Source: Gloeomargaritales cyanobacterium VI4D9 (lineage in GTDB: Bacteria; Cyanobacteriota; Cyanobacteriia; Gloeomargaritales; Gloeomargaritaceae). From it: a stretch of 64,000 nt of DNA. Of this stretch, positions 8,234 to 16,644 are shown piece by piece. Each line of letters opens with the position of its first letter. Position 1 is the first letter of the stretch. The position numbers and the translations under genes were made by a program. The stretch spans positions 2,517,157-2,581,156 of the forward strand of contig OV696605.1 in NCBI GenBank assembly GCA_927797885.1, written 5' to 3'. A model generated the notes under the pieces. That model saw only the letters and a list, made by a program, of their open reading frames with translations. It searched no databases and had not been told where the DNA came from.

Positions 8234-11053
8234 TTACTGAGGGCTTTGCCAAATGATCGCCTGGTTGTCCGACCCCCCGGAAACCAATAGGCGACCGTTA
8301 GGGGCAATCGCCAGGGCTTTAACCGCCTCCTGATGGCTCTTAAGGACTTGCAGAGCCGTTCCCTTGGCCGGGTTCCAGACGGTAATCACCGGACTATCGG
8401 GGGAAGTGGTGCCCGTGCCGGTAAACAACAGGGCATTATCGGGGCTAAAGGCCAAACTGTAAACAATCCCCGGAGCCTGGAGGGTTTTCAACCACGCCCC
8501 ATTGCCCGGGTTCCACAGGCACACCTTGCCATCCCCACCGCCGCTGGCTAATACCTGCCCATCAGGACGAAAGCTCAGTGACCACATCCCATGACGCAAA
8601 TCCGGGCGGGTGAGGGTATATTTGCGGGTGCGGCTGGGCACATCCCAGAGTTCCACCACCTGTTGACCCTGGCTGGCGGCGGCTAAAAGCGTCCCATCCG
8701 GGCTGAGGGCAAGGGCATCAATTTTGCCCAATTCCGGGAGTTGCTGGCGAAAACTGGGGGCACCGGCCAGGTTCAAATCCCACAGATAGACCTCCCCGTT
8801 GGCATCCCCCACGGCCAGAAATTGCCCGCTCGGATTGGTGGCCATGGCAGTAACCACCCCCCTCGGCCCGACCAATTGCCCGATACGGCGGCCATCGTTG
8901 ACCCCCCAGAGTTCCAGATGGCTCCGGTCAAAGCTGGCCAATTGTTGCCCATTGCGGACAAAGGTGACTCCCATAACCGAAACCCCATTCCGGCGCAAAA
9001 AGTCCTTGGGTTGCCCCCCCGGCAGTTGCCAGAGGCTGATACTGCCATCTTCGCTTCCAATTGCCAGGAGATTGCCCTGGGGATTGATGGCCAGGGTATT
9101 CACATAACCGTTGAATTTGGGCAGGGTCAGGGTGGGCTGGAAGGAGGGGGGAACGAAGCTATTGACCAGGTAAAGGGGATTATCCCGCTGGCGGGTTTCC
9201 TGCCACCACAACCAACACCCAGCGGCTAGGGTGAACAAGCCAGCCATCAGTCCCACCAGAAGTAGGGACAAGGGCGGGGTTTTGGGGCGGGGGGGGGAAG
9301 TTTGGCTCCGCAATGCGGGCATCGAGGGTGGCGACATAGCTCCCCGGCGGCCTTGGGTGACTGGTTCCGGGGGTGGGGGAATGGCTCCCCGTCGGCCTTT
9401 GGTAGCTGGTTCCGGGGGTGGGGGAATGGCTCCCCGCCGGCCTTTGGTCGTTGGTTCCTCCGGCAAGGATGCGGGACGGCCATTGACAGGGGCAGTTTTA
9501 GCCGGAGCCACCTGGTAATGCACCAGCACCACCGTCACGTTATCATGGCCATTTTTTTGGTTGGCCAGGTCGATCAACCGTTGGGTGGCCGTGGGTAAAT
9601 CCACCTCCCCCGTGAGGACGGGCAACAGTTCCAACTGCCAATACTGATCCACCAAATTGTTGTCGCTTAACCCATCGGAACAGAGCAAAAAGACACTGTC
9701 CTCATCCAAAGGAAACCGCTGTACCGTCGGGTGAAGCAGATTAGAGGCATTGATCCCCAACGCCTGCACCAAGGCTCCCGCCGCCGGCTGCCTCAACGCC
9801 TGGGGGTAGATGCTATACCCTAAACGCACCTCCCGGGAAGCCACATCATCGTCCGTGGTGACTTGATAACAGCCATAACGCGTGATCCAATAAATGCGAC
9901 TGTCCCCCACATTGGCTAAAAACACCTCGTAATCCCGCAGGAGGGTCATGGTCAGGGTCGTACCCATGCGTTGCCGTTCCTGGCGTTGCTGTTGGTTATT
10001 CACCTGGGTAATCCGGTCGTTGGCATTGCAGACAATCGTGGCCAATTCCTCCGTCACCACCTTGGTATCCACCTTGGCCAGCACCCGGGGATTGAGTTGC
10101 TGGCTGACGGTTTCAATCGCCAGGTTGGAGGCCATATCCCCCCCCTCATGGCCGCCGATGCCATCACAGACAATCGCAAAGGGCAGGCCATCGGTGCCGG
10201 TCAGACGGGAATGCTGATGGGGAGCCGGATAGCACGCATCCTCATTGCGGCGACGGGTCGGACCCGGGTCGGTCAAGGCCACCACACTCACCTGCCCATT
10301 CCAGGTATGACGAAACTCATCCAACCCCCGATCCACCCGTTGGGCAAGTTCTTCCGCACTGGTGATCTGTTGCTGAATCATCCCCTCGCACACCTGTTCC
10401 ATCAATCCCCGCACCACGGGCTGGGTCGTAGGTATCAAACGGGACAACAACTCCCCCAACTGCACCAGGGTCGCCTGCCCCCCATCATGAACCAATTCCC
10501 GCAGACGGAACACCGGCCCTTCCACCCGCAAAAGCTGGGGTTGCAGTAAACTGCCCGCCACCTGTTGATAACTCAGCATCGGCCACAGACGGGCAATTTG
10601 CCACAGCCAACTCAACTGGCGAAACCCGGTCGCTTCCCCCCAGGCTTTCCCAAAGGGTTGAACTGGTTTCAAACGGGGGGTACTGGTGCCGTACTCCTCC
10701 GGCAGTAGGGGTACCTGGGTCAATGCCAACCGGGGTTGTCCCCCCACCGGGAGCACCGCCCGAATTTGGGGTAAATGTAATCGAAACGGAAACAACCGCA
10801 GGTACGGTTGCGCCTCCGTTGGGATCGTATCCAAACTCAAGGGCTGGCGACCCGGTTGCAAATCTAACAGTAAATTCGGCCCCCGCAGGCTATAGCGTTC
10901 CTGGTAAGGGCGTTCTAATTCGACCCCCACCAACGGATCGCCCGTCACCCACAAAAAAATGAATTCCAAGGGCGCACTACAGACCTGACAAACCCGGTTG
11001 GTCTCAGGATTCAGGCTATAGCAATTGGGATTGGAACATTCGATTTTGTCCAT
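8234..11053 (-). CDS. Zinc-ribbon / PP2C phosphatase / WD40 fusion with a central membrane segment
   Basis: 939 residues. Residues 6-26 form a four-cysteine ribbon (CSNPNC and CQVC). Residues about 254-513 are a PP2C Ser/Thr phosphatase with metal-binding motifs RRRNEDACYP, CDGIGGHEGG, NVGDSRIYW, CSDGLSDN and GHDNVTVV. Residues about 535-575 hold three near-copies of a TKGRRGAIPPPPEP unit, probably a flexible linker. One membrane helix lies at about 595-617. Residues 650-939 are seven WD40 repeats, enough for one beta-propeller. I infer a membrane phosphatase that dephosphorylates Ser/Thr proteins inside the cell and senses or binds a partner through the propeller on the other side. The catalytic aspartates are present, so it is probably active. 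It is followed by repeats and faces the same way as pgk. Confidence 0.9.
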   Translation of the reverse strand: MDKIECSNPNCYSLNPETNRVCQVCSAPLEFIFLWVTGDPLVGVELERPYQERYSLRGPNLLLDLQPGRQPLSLDTIPTEAQPYLRLFPFRLHLPQIRAVLPVGGQPRLALTQVPLLPEEYGTSTPRLKPVQPFGKAWGEATGFRQLSWLWQIARLWPMLSYQQVAGSLLQPQLLRVEGPVFRLRELVHDGGQATLVQLGELLSRLIPTTQPVVRGLMEQVCEGMIQQQITSAEELAQRVDRGLDEFRHTWNGQVSVVALTDPGPTRRRNEDACYPAPHQHSRLTGTDGLPFAIVCDGIGGHEGGDMASNLAIETVSQQLNPRVLAKVDTKVVTEELATIVCNANDRITQVNNQQQRQERQRMGTTLTMTLLRDYEVFLANVGDSRIYWITRYGCYQVTTDDDVASREVRLGYSIYPQALRQPAAGALVQALGINASNLLHPTVQRFPLDEDSVFLLCSDGLSDNNLVDQYWQLELLPVLTGEVDLPTATQRLIDLANQKNGHDNVTVVLVHYQVAPAKTAPVNGRPASLPEEPTTKGRRGAIPPPPEPATKGRRGAIPPPPEPVTQGRRGAMSPPSMPALRSQTSPPRPKTPPLSLLLVGLMAGLFTLAAGCWLWWQETRQRDNPLYLVNSFVPPSFQPTLTLPKFNGYVNTLAINPQGNLLAIGSEDGSISLWQLPGGQPKDFLRRNGVSVMGVTFVRNGQQLASFDRSHLELWGVNDGRRIGQLVGPRGVVTAMATNPSGQFLAVGDANGEVYLWDLNLAGAPSFRQQLPELGKIDALALSPDGTLLAAASQGQQVVELWDVPSRTRKYTLTRPDLRHGMWSLSFRPDGQVLASGGGDGKVCLWNPGNGAWLKTLQAPGIVYSLAFSPDNALLFTGTGTTSPDSPVITVWNPAKGTALQVLKSHQEAVKALAIAPNGRLLVSGGSDNQAIIWQSPQ

Positions 11054-11118
11054 CCATCCTGCCTTGGGTCATGGGCGTATGCACGGGAGTCATACCAGTC
11101 TTGTCCTCCGATTTTAGC

Positions 11119-12351
11119 CTATGCGTTCTCGAGGGCGGCAATCCCAGGCAAGATTTTCCCCTCCAGCAGTTCCAAACTGGCACCCCCCCCGGTGGAAATG
11201 TGGCTCATCCGTTCCCCCAACCCCGCTTGCTCCACAGCGGCCACCGAGTCCCCTCCACCAATAATCGTGGTACAGCCCTGGTCGGTCAAGTGGGCTAGGG
11301 TTGCGGCCACCGCCCGGGTACCGACGGCAAATTGGTCAAATTCAAACACCCCCATTGGTCCATTCCAAATCACCGTCTGACAGCCCTGGAGTGCCTGCTC
11401 AATTTGGGCAATGGCGGCAGGGCCAATATCCAACCCCATCCAGTCCTCGGGAATCGCCGTCACCGGCACGGTCTGGGCTTGGGCATCCGGGGCAAATTTG
11501 TCCGCCACCACCACATCCGTCGGCAGTACCAGTTCCACCCCCCGCTCCTTCGCCTTGGCAAGTAGGCTCTGCGCCAAATCTAACTTGTCCGTTTCCACCA
11601 GGGATTTCCCCACGCTCAACCCCTGGGCTTGGTAGAAGGTGAAAATCATCCCCCCGCCCAGGATTAGCTTGTCCACCTTATCCAAAAGGGTTTCAATCAC
11701 GCCAATTTTACTGGACACCTTGGAACCACCGATAATCGCCGCCAAAGGTCTGCGGGGCTGGTCAATCGCCCCCTGAAGATATTGCAATTCTTTCTCAATC
11801 AAAAACCCCGCCACTGCCGGTTTCAGGTAATGGGTCACCCCTTCGGTGGAGGCGTGTGCCCGGTGAGCCGTACCAAAAGCATCATTCACATAGAGATCGG
11901 CCAAACTCGCCAATTTCCTGGCAAATTCCGGGTCGTTGGCTTCCTCTTCTGCGTAAAAACGCACATTTTCCAGCAGAGCCACCTGCCCATTTTGCAAGCC
12001 CTGTACCATTTGGGTGGCTACCGCACCGATGCAATCCGGGACAAACTGCACTGGCGTACCCAGTAATTCCCCCAGCCGAGTTGCCACAGGAGCCAGACTA
12101 TTCCCCTCTTTAACTAATTTCACTTCACCAGTGGTTTTATCCTTTTTGAAGGGTCGCCCCAGATGACTGCACAGCACCACCCGTGCCCCCCGTTCACGCA
12201 AATAATTGATAGTCGGCAGAGCCGCCCGCACCCGGGTATCATCCGTAATCTGCTGTTCCTTATCCAAAGGCACATTAAAATCCACCCGCACCAGAACCCG
12301 TTTGCCCTCCAGGTCCTGCGCCGTCAGACTGGCCACCGATTTTTTTGCCAC
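11119..12351 (-). CDS. pgk: Phosphoglycerate kinase
   Basis: Interconverts 1,3-bisphosphoglycerate and ADP with 3-phosphoglycerate and ATP in the Calvin cycle and glycolysis. The start chosen is the GTG at 12351 ([20 protein letters not shown]): a clear GGAGG ribosome-binding site lies about seven bases upstream, while the longer frame to 12432 adds 27 unlikely residues and runs up to the divergent gene. This gives 410 residues, the usual length. Visible motifs are RVDFNVPLD, the substrate-binding [17 protein letters not shown], and the nucleotide-binding [10 protein letters not shown] near the C-terminus. Confidence 0.97.
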   Translation of the reverse strand: MAKKSVASLTAQDLEGKRVLVRVDFNVPLDKEQQITDDTRVRAALPTINYLRERGARVVLCSHLGRPFKKDKTTGEVKLVKEGNSLAPVATRLGELLGTPVQFVPDCIGAVATQMVQGLQNGQVALLENVRFYAEEEANDPEFARKLASLADLYVNDAFGTAHRAHASTEGVTHYLKPAVAGFLIEKELQYLQGAIDQPRRPLAAIIGGSKVSSKIGVIETLLDKVDKLILGGGMIFTFYQAQGLSVGKSLVETDKLDLAQSLLAKAKERGVELVLPTDVVVADKFAPDAQAQTVPVTAIPEDWMGLDIGPAAIAQIEQALQGCQTVIWNGPMGVFEFDQFAVGTRAVAATLAHLTDQGCTTIIGGGDSVAAVEQAGLGERMSHISTGGGASLELLEGKILPGIAALENA

Positions 12352-12438
12352 AGGGTACCTCCACCAAAATCTGGAATAATTATTGATGTATCCATATCCC
12401 CATCCCATTGTACCGGCGAAAAGGTTCCCCACACCCCT

Positions 12439-12807
12439 ATGTTTCGCAAAGTCCTGTTAGCACTTGACCAAAACCAAGACCCCCAAGAATTAGCCCTTAA
12501 ACTGGTGAACTTTTGCCAGGCGAGTTTGACTCTGTTGGTGGTAGTTCCTACCGAACCCGAGGCCACCGCCGCCGCAACCTGGCTGAACGCAGTCCAAACC
12601 ACCCTAGAGACCCAAGGGATGAACGTCACCCATCTGGTGCGGGTGGGACAACCCGCCTTTACCATTTGCGATGTGGCGGACGAATTGAATGTGGATTTAC
12701 TAATTGTCGGTTGTCGGGGCACCGGTTTGACCGAAGAGGGAATGGCGGAAAGCGTCAGCATTCGGGTGATTAATTTGGCACCCTGTCCCGTCTTGGTCAT
12801 TCCCTAA
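12439..12807 (+). CDS. Universal stress protein family (UspA-like)
   Basis: 122 residues from ATG 12439, starting [20 protein letters not shown]. The C-terminal half holds [20 protein letters not shown] and APCPVLVIP, equivalent to the G-x2-G-x9-G(S/T) ATP-binding loop of Usp proteins; the loop is partly kept, so nucleotide binding is possible. It is a cytoplasmic, usually dimeric fold linked to stress responses. It is divergent from pgk, with 87 bases between starts. The next gene is 270 bases away, so it is probably monocistronic. Confidence 0.85.
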   Translation: MFRKVLLALDQNQDPQELALKLVNFCQASLTLLVVVPTEPEATAAATWLNAVQTTLETQGMNVTHLVRVGQPAFTICDVADELNVDLLIVGCRGTGLTEEGMAESVSIRVINLAPCPVLVIP

Positions 12808-12811
12808 AATT

Positions 12812-12885
12812 GCCTCAGATTGAAATGCAGAAATTCTGGAGAACCAGAACGGGGCGATGCCCTGCGACCCTTGACCCTCTAAACA
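12812..12885. repeat. Decayed family-1 repeat core
   Basis: AGAACCAGAACGGGGCGATG and CCCTGCGACCC match the recurrent core. No intact ends. The rest of 12808-13080 holds a partial core word (GATGCCCCTGCGAC near 12970) and otherwise nothing recognisable. Confidence 0.45.
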
Positions 12886-13080
12886 AAAAAATCTCACGAT
12901 TCAAATACGACTGCCATATTTGGGGAATAGATATTCACAAGAATATTTATGAGCATCAAGCTTGGGAGCGATGCCCCTGCGACAATTAAAGTATGCTCAA
13001 AGGAAATTGGCTACAACGGAAACATTTTTCATAGAAACCCCTACAATATACGAAGGCGTAGAATATTGGGAGAAAACCAG

Positions 13081-13290
13081 ATGAAACAAGCGGGTTGGCG
13101 GGTGGACTCCCGGGGTCGTCCTGGGAAACGCAAGGGTAAAAGCACACCCCGGAAGCGGCAACAGGCCATTGCTCGGATTCAAGCAACAGTTCAAAAAATC
13201 AAAAATCAAAACCCACGAAACCCCAACCAGGGGTTTTTTAATGCCCTGCGATCTGTTCCAACAGTTGCGCCACCCGTGCCAAATCCTTAA
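13081..13290 (+). CDS. Possible small basic protein
   Basis: A 69-residue frame preceded by GGGAGAAAACCAG, a fair ribosome-binding site. The first 50 residues are rich in Arg and Lys (for example RGRPGKRKGKSTPRKRQQ), which would suit a nucleic-acid-binding protein. I do not recognise a family. A strong intrinsic terminator hairpin at 13218-13237 lies inside the frame and the last 53 bases overlap the 3' end of trpF on the other strand, so the frame may be an artefact or the transcript may end before the stop codon. Confidence 0.35.
   Translation: MKQAGWRVDSRGRPGKRKGKSTPRKRQQAIARIQATVQKIKNQNPRNPNQGFFNALRSVPTVAPPVPNP
13218..13237. terminator. Bidirectional intrinsic terminator between trpF and the facing unit
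   Basis: AAACCCC, a five-base loop, then GGGGTTT followed by a run of T on the plus strand. It begins directly after the trpF stop on the minus strand, where T-rich sequence follows as well. It can end transcripts from either side. Confidence 0.75.
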
Positions 13291-13870
13291 CCCCAGGGGC
13301 AGTTTCTACCCCGCTCGATACATCAATGCCAGCCGGTTGGGTTTGGGCAATGGCAACCGGACAATTTTCCGGGGTAATTCCCCCAGCCAACCACCAAGAC
13401 CCATTTAGCCCGTGATCCCGCAACATCTGCCAATCCCAGGCCAGACCCGTGCCCCCCAAATTTTGCGGATGATAGGCATCCAAAAGCACCCGATCCACCC
13501 AAGGGCGATAGGTAGCTATGGTCGCTAAACTCACTTTAGACTGCACCCGAATCGCCTTGATCAGCAGAACCTCAGGCAAAGTTTCCCGCAGAACTTGGCA
13601 ATCCGCCGGAGACTCTTCTCCGTGCAATTGCACCCCATTAAACCCGTTCCTCTGAACCGCCTCGACAATCGCGGACAAGGGGCTTTGGGCAAACACCCCC
13701 ACCCGCCACACCGGGTAATCAGCGAGGGCTTGGTTCAATGCCCGTTGTTGGGGGGAAGCCACATACCGGGGAGATTGGGGGACACAGACCACCCCCACCG
13801 CCGTCACCCCCAGCCGAGCAATGGCGACCGCCTGATCCACCCGGGTTAACCCACAAATTTTTACTTCCAT
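13238..13870 (-). CDS. trpF: Phosphoribosylanthranilate isomerase
   Basis: Amadori rearrangement of N-(5-phosphoribosyl)anthranilate in tryptophan synthesis. It has 210 residues, a complete TIM barrel. MEVKICGLTR at the N-terminus carries the catalytic Cys; GVQLHGEE, LLDAYHPQNLGGTGLAWDW (with the catalytic Asp) and WWLAGGITPENC are the family blocks; DVSSGVETAPGVKD near the end binds phosphate. Its ATG overlaps the stop of the upstream permease gene (TGATG), indicating translational coupling between unrelated functions. An intrinsic terminator follows at once. Confidence 0.95.
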   Translation of the reverse strand: MEVKICGLTRVDQAVAIARLGVTAVGVVCVPQSPRYVASPQQRALNQALADYPVWRVGVFAQSPLSAIVEAVQRNGFNGVQLHGEESPADCQVLRETLPEVLLIKAIRVQSKVSLATIATYRPWVDRVLLDAYHPQNLGGTGLAWDWQMLRDHGLNGSWWLAGGITPENCPVAIAQTQPAGIDVSSGVETAPGVKDLARVAQLLEQIAGH

Positions 13871-14649
13871 CAGCCCACCGAGGTCTCCAAGCCCCGAAAC
13901 ATCAACCAGGACAGGAAAAAATCCGAGACAAAAATGGCTAGTAGCCCCGTCACCACCGCCGCCGTCGTCGCTTGCCCCACCCCTTTCGCTCCCCCAGTGG
14001 TAGTTAAACCCCAGCCACAGCCGATGGTCGCTACCAACATCCCAAAAATTGCCCCTTTGATCAATGCCTTGACCATATCCCAGCCGTCCATGAATCGTTG
14101 CACCGAATCCAGAAACTGAGATATACTAAGATTGTACATACTATTGGCAATGGCAATCCCACCTGTAACCCCCACCACAAAGGCAACGACAGTGAGTAAT
14201 GGCACCATTAAAATACAGGCCAACACCCGGGGCAAAACCAAGTAGTCCACCGGGTCTGTTTTGAGCATATAGAGGGCATCAATTTGTTCTGTGACCTGCA
14301 TGGTGCCCAACTCAGCGGCAAAAGCGGCTCCCACCCGCCCCGCCACGATCACGGCGGTTAGCACCGGAGCCAATTCCCGCACCAAGGCCAGCGCCAGCAC
14401 CCCCCCGACCAAATCCCCGGAACCAAACCGGACAAATTCCCGTGCCACCTGAATCGTAAATACCATTCCTACAAATAAACCTGTGAGAACCACCACCAGC
14501 AGGGATTCGGGACCCACCACTTCCAGTTGGGTGAGCAGATTGCGCCGATGTACCCGCCCCTGGAGCAGATGCACCAGCACCTGTCCCCACAGCAACACCG
14601 TACTGCCAAACCGTTGCCCCCACCGCCAGGATTGCCCAAGCATGACCAT
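13870..14649 (-). CDS. MlaE-type lipid ABC transporter permease
   Basis: 259 residues with five or six hydrophobic segments. It contains the MlaE-family blocks LVVVLTGLFVGMVFTIQVARE, ALALVRELAPVLTAVIVAGRVGAA (with the conserved ELGTM following), EQIDALYMLKTDPVDYLVLPR and a C-terminal GVGQATTAAVV. Such permeases work with an ATPase and an MCE-domain protein to move lipids between inner and outer membranes. Neither partner is in the window. The start is ATG 14649 (or 14643). The stop overlaps trpF. Confidence 0.9.
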   Translation of the reverse strand: MVMLGQSWRWGQRFGSTVLLWGQVLVHLLQGRVHRRNLLTQLEVVGPESLLVVVLTGLFVGMVFTIQVAREFVRFGSGDLVGGVLALALVRELAPVLTAVIVAGRVGAAFAAELGTMQVTEQIDALYMLKTDPVDYLVLPRVLACILMVPLLTVVAFVVGVTGGIAIANSMYNLSISQFLDSVQRFMDGWDMVKALIKGAIFGMLVATIGCGWGLTTTGGAKGVGQATTAAVVTGLLAIFVSDFFLSWLMFRGLETSVG

Positions 14650-14711
14650 GCCCCTAACCTCAATGAACGGGATTTCACAAGCATAGAATACGTCACCTGT
14701 GGAATTCCATG

Positions 14712-14808
14712 ATTAATTCACGGCCATTAAGAATGACCCCTGCGCTGTTGATAATTGTCAAGGGAGAGAATGGGGCTTCCGAGCCTGCCGTGTAAGTACA
14801 AAAATCAA
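14712..14808. repeat. Truncated family-2a element
   Basis: TTAATTCACGGCCATTAAGA through GTAAGTACAAAAATCAA matches the inner part of the 121-bp element in reverse orientation. Its far end is cut off where a family-1 element begins, and the near end lacks the GGGCACCTC terminus. Confidence 0.65.
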
Positions 14809-14909
14809 TATAGCAATCCTATTTGATTAACCAACAAAAATTCCCCAGAACCAAGGACGGGGGGGGTGCCCCTGCGACCCCTGTTCTATTCTCATTTAGG
14901 ATTGCTATA
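14809..14909. repeat. 101-bp family-1 element, intact ends
   Basis: Perfect-looking ends TATAGCAATCCTA and TAGGATTGCTATA (one mismatch near the left), with the core ACCAAGGACGGGGGG, GTGCCCCTGCGACC and TGTTCTATTCTCATT. It interrupts a family-2a element. Confidence 0.8.
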
Positions 14910-14965
14910 AATAGAGATTCCCCTTTGCAAATTAGTTTGCTAAATGTTGCTATTGTACTCCATGA

Positions 14966-15066
14966 TATAGCAATCCTACTTGATTTACAAACAAGAATTT
15001 TCCAGAACCAAGGACGGGGGCGGTGCCCCTGCGACCCCTATTCTATTTTCATTTAGGATTGCTATA
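14966..15066. repeat. 101-bp family-1 element, second copy
   Basis: Same length and orientation as the copy 56 bases upstream, with ends TATAGCAATCCTA and TAGGATTGCTATA. It lies where the broken glycosylase gene loses its frame, so it probably helped to destroy it. Confidence 0.8.
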
Positions 15067-15569
15067 ATAGAAAAGATGTAATTGCTTTTTGCCGACTGAT
15101 GCCACAGGCACGCCACTGCTCAGGGGTTAAAGTTAATAATTTTCTTGCAGACAATGGGTGACAGATCAGTAGTGTTGAACCCTGCAACAAAAGTTCATAA
15201 ATTCGAGTCAGGCAAAACACTTAATGAGAAGATTTTTCGTTATAAATGAGAATTTAGCTCCTAAATGACAATATTTTGTATCATCAGGTTAGGTGCACAT
15301 TTTGTTAAGATTCAACACTTCTGGTGACAGATATGTTGTAAGCGGTTAAACGTAGCCTGGGCGGACTTGAGGGAAACCTGTTGCTCCAGAATAATTTGCA
15401 CAAGGGTGGCAAGTCCCGGTGGTCGTAACCAGAGGGGTAGGGTTGGCACCTGCTCATACACCTGCGCCAACACCCGGTCCCGCTGGGTTAGTACCCTGAC
15501 CCCCTCGGCAAGAGTCTCCCGATTGATGGTCAGCCGGTGTCCTGAGACCTGGGTTACTTGTAATGGCAT
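15067..15569 (-). pseudogene. DNA-3-methyladenine glycosylase II (AlkA-like), N-terminal part, disrupted
   Basis: The first 83 residues (15569 to 15324) read as the start of an AlkA-type base-excision glycosylase, with PLWLRPPGLATLVQIILEQQ and VSLKSAQATFNRLQ. The frame then enters a 157-bp mobile element and stops. Removing the element and one 9-bp duplication rejoins the frame to HPLSARKLLTLTPEQWRACG and ISRQKAIT, the next expected block of the family, down to about 15075, where a family-1 repeat follows. The catalytic Asp region and helix-hairpin-helix end are not found. It sits 13 bases downstream of thrC on the same strand. Confidence 0.75.
15167..15323. mobile_element. 157-bp non-autonomous derivative of the IS4-like element
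   Basis: Left end CAGTAGTGTTGAACCCTGCA, right end TTCAACACTTCTG. The left end matches the outer 25 or so bases of one IS4-like end (23283 side) and the right end matches the other. It is flanked by GTGACAGAT on both sides (15158-15166 and 15324-15332), a 9-bp duplication of the same length as those of the full IS. It has no coding capacity. Confidence 0.85.
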
Positions 15570-15582
15570 TGTAGTTATTCAC

Positions 15583-16644
15583 CTACCCCAATAAACCCAT
15601 CGCCTGCGCCAAAATATCCCGTTCCGGGGCAATTCCTTGCCAGAGTTGTTGTTGTCCCCGGGCAATGGCACTGTCCGGGTCCTTGAGACCGTTCCCCGTG
15701 AGCACGCAGACGATGCGTACCCCTTCAGGAATCTGGTCTTGGATGTGAAATAAACCGGCAAGGGAGGCGGCGCTGGCGGGTTCGCAAAAAATCCCTTCTT
15801 CCTGCGCTAACAGTTGATAGGCGGTTAAAATTTCCTGGTCACTGACCGCATAAAAACCCCCTTGGCTCGCCTGTTGCACCGCAATCGCATTTTGCCAATT
15901 GACCGGGTTGCCAATCCGAATCGCCGTCGCCACGGTTTCCGGTTTCGGCACAGGCTGATTATGCACAATTGGGGCGGCTCCAGCGGCTTGAAAACCAAAC
16001 ATCCGGGGCAATTGTTGGGATTTTCCCCGCTGAAAATACTGACAAAATCCCATCCAATAGGCGGTAATATTCCCCGCATTACCTACAGGAATACAGAGCC
16101 AATCGGGAGCATTCCCTAATTGATCCACCACTTCAAAAGCGGCTGTTTTTTGACCTTCTAAACGGTAGGGATTTAAGGAATTAACTAAAGTAATGGGATA
16201 TTTTTCTGCCAACTCCCGTACCAAGGATAATGCCTGGTCAAAATTGCCTTGAATTGCCAATACTTGCGCCCCATACATCAGGGCTTGGGCTAATTTCCCC
16301 AGGGCAACATACCCATCGGGGATCAACACAAACGCCTTCATACCGGCGCGACGGGCATAGGCGGCGGCGGCGGCAGAGGTATTCCCGGTGCTGGCACAAA
16401 TCACAGCAGTAGCTCCCTGCTCTTTGGCTTTACTAATTGCCATCGTCATCCCCCGGTCTTTAAAGCTGCCGGTGGGATTTAGCCCATCGTATTTAACCCA
16501 AACCTGCACATTTTTTTTGCCTAGGTAACTGGCGATTTTAGGTACGGGAATCAGGGGGGTATTCCCCTCATAAAGGGTGACAATCGGTGTCTTATTCGTG
16601 ACGGGTAAATACTCCTGGTAATGCTGAATTAAACCCTGCCACAT
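15583..16644 (-). CDS. thrC: Threonine synthase
   Basis: PLP enzyme converting O-phosphohomoserine to threonine. The start ATG at 16644 gives 353 residues ([20 protein letters not shown]), the normal length for the short cyanobacterial form; the longer frame to 16797 lies inside tld[12 protein letters not shown] carries the PLP lysine, [20 protein letters not shown] and [14 protein letters not shown] the phosphate-binding loops. The ATG overlaps the tldD stop (TAATG), so translation is coupled. Confidence 0.95.
   Translation of the reverse strand: MWQGLIQHYQEYLPVTNKTPIVTLYEGNTPLIPVPKIASYLGKKNVQVWVKYDGLNPTGSFKDRGMTMAISKAKEQGATAVICASTGNTSAAAAAYARRAGMKAFVLIPDGYVALGKLAQALMYGAQVLAIQGNFDQALSLVRELAEKYPITLVNSLNPYRLEGQKTAAFEVVDQLGNAPDWLCIPVGNAGNITAYWMGFCQYFQRGKSQQLPRMFGFQAAGAAPIVHNQPVPKPETVATAIRIGNPVNWQNAIAVQQASQGGFYAVSDQEILTAYQLLAQEEGIFCEPASAASLAGLFHIQDQIPEGVRIVCVLTGNGLKDPDSAIARGQQQLWQGIAPERDILAQAMGLLG

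Noticed and set aside
9300-9500. Tandem 45-base repeats as a possible CRISPR or minisatellite
   Set aside because: They encode the three repeated TKGRRGAIPPPPEP units in frame within the phosphatase gene. No spacers are present and no cas genes are in the window.
8333-10962. Many plus-strand frames opposite the PP2C/WD40 gene
   Set aside because: Low-complexity Pro/Gly/Arg translations typical of antisense of a G+C-rich gene; the minus-strand frame is complete and rich in domains.
12352-12432. Upstream extension of pgk
   Set aside because: The GTG at 12351 has a clear GGAGG before it, and the added 27 residues are aromatic-rich and unlike any phosphoglycerate kinase.
14809-15066. Two family-1 copies 56 bases apart as a CRISPR-like array
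   Set aside because: Each unit has its own inverted ends and the same units are scattered across the window singly, which fits mobile repeats and not an array.
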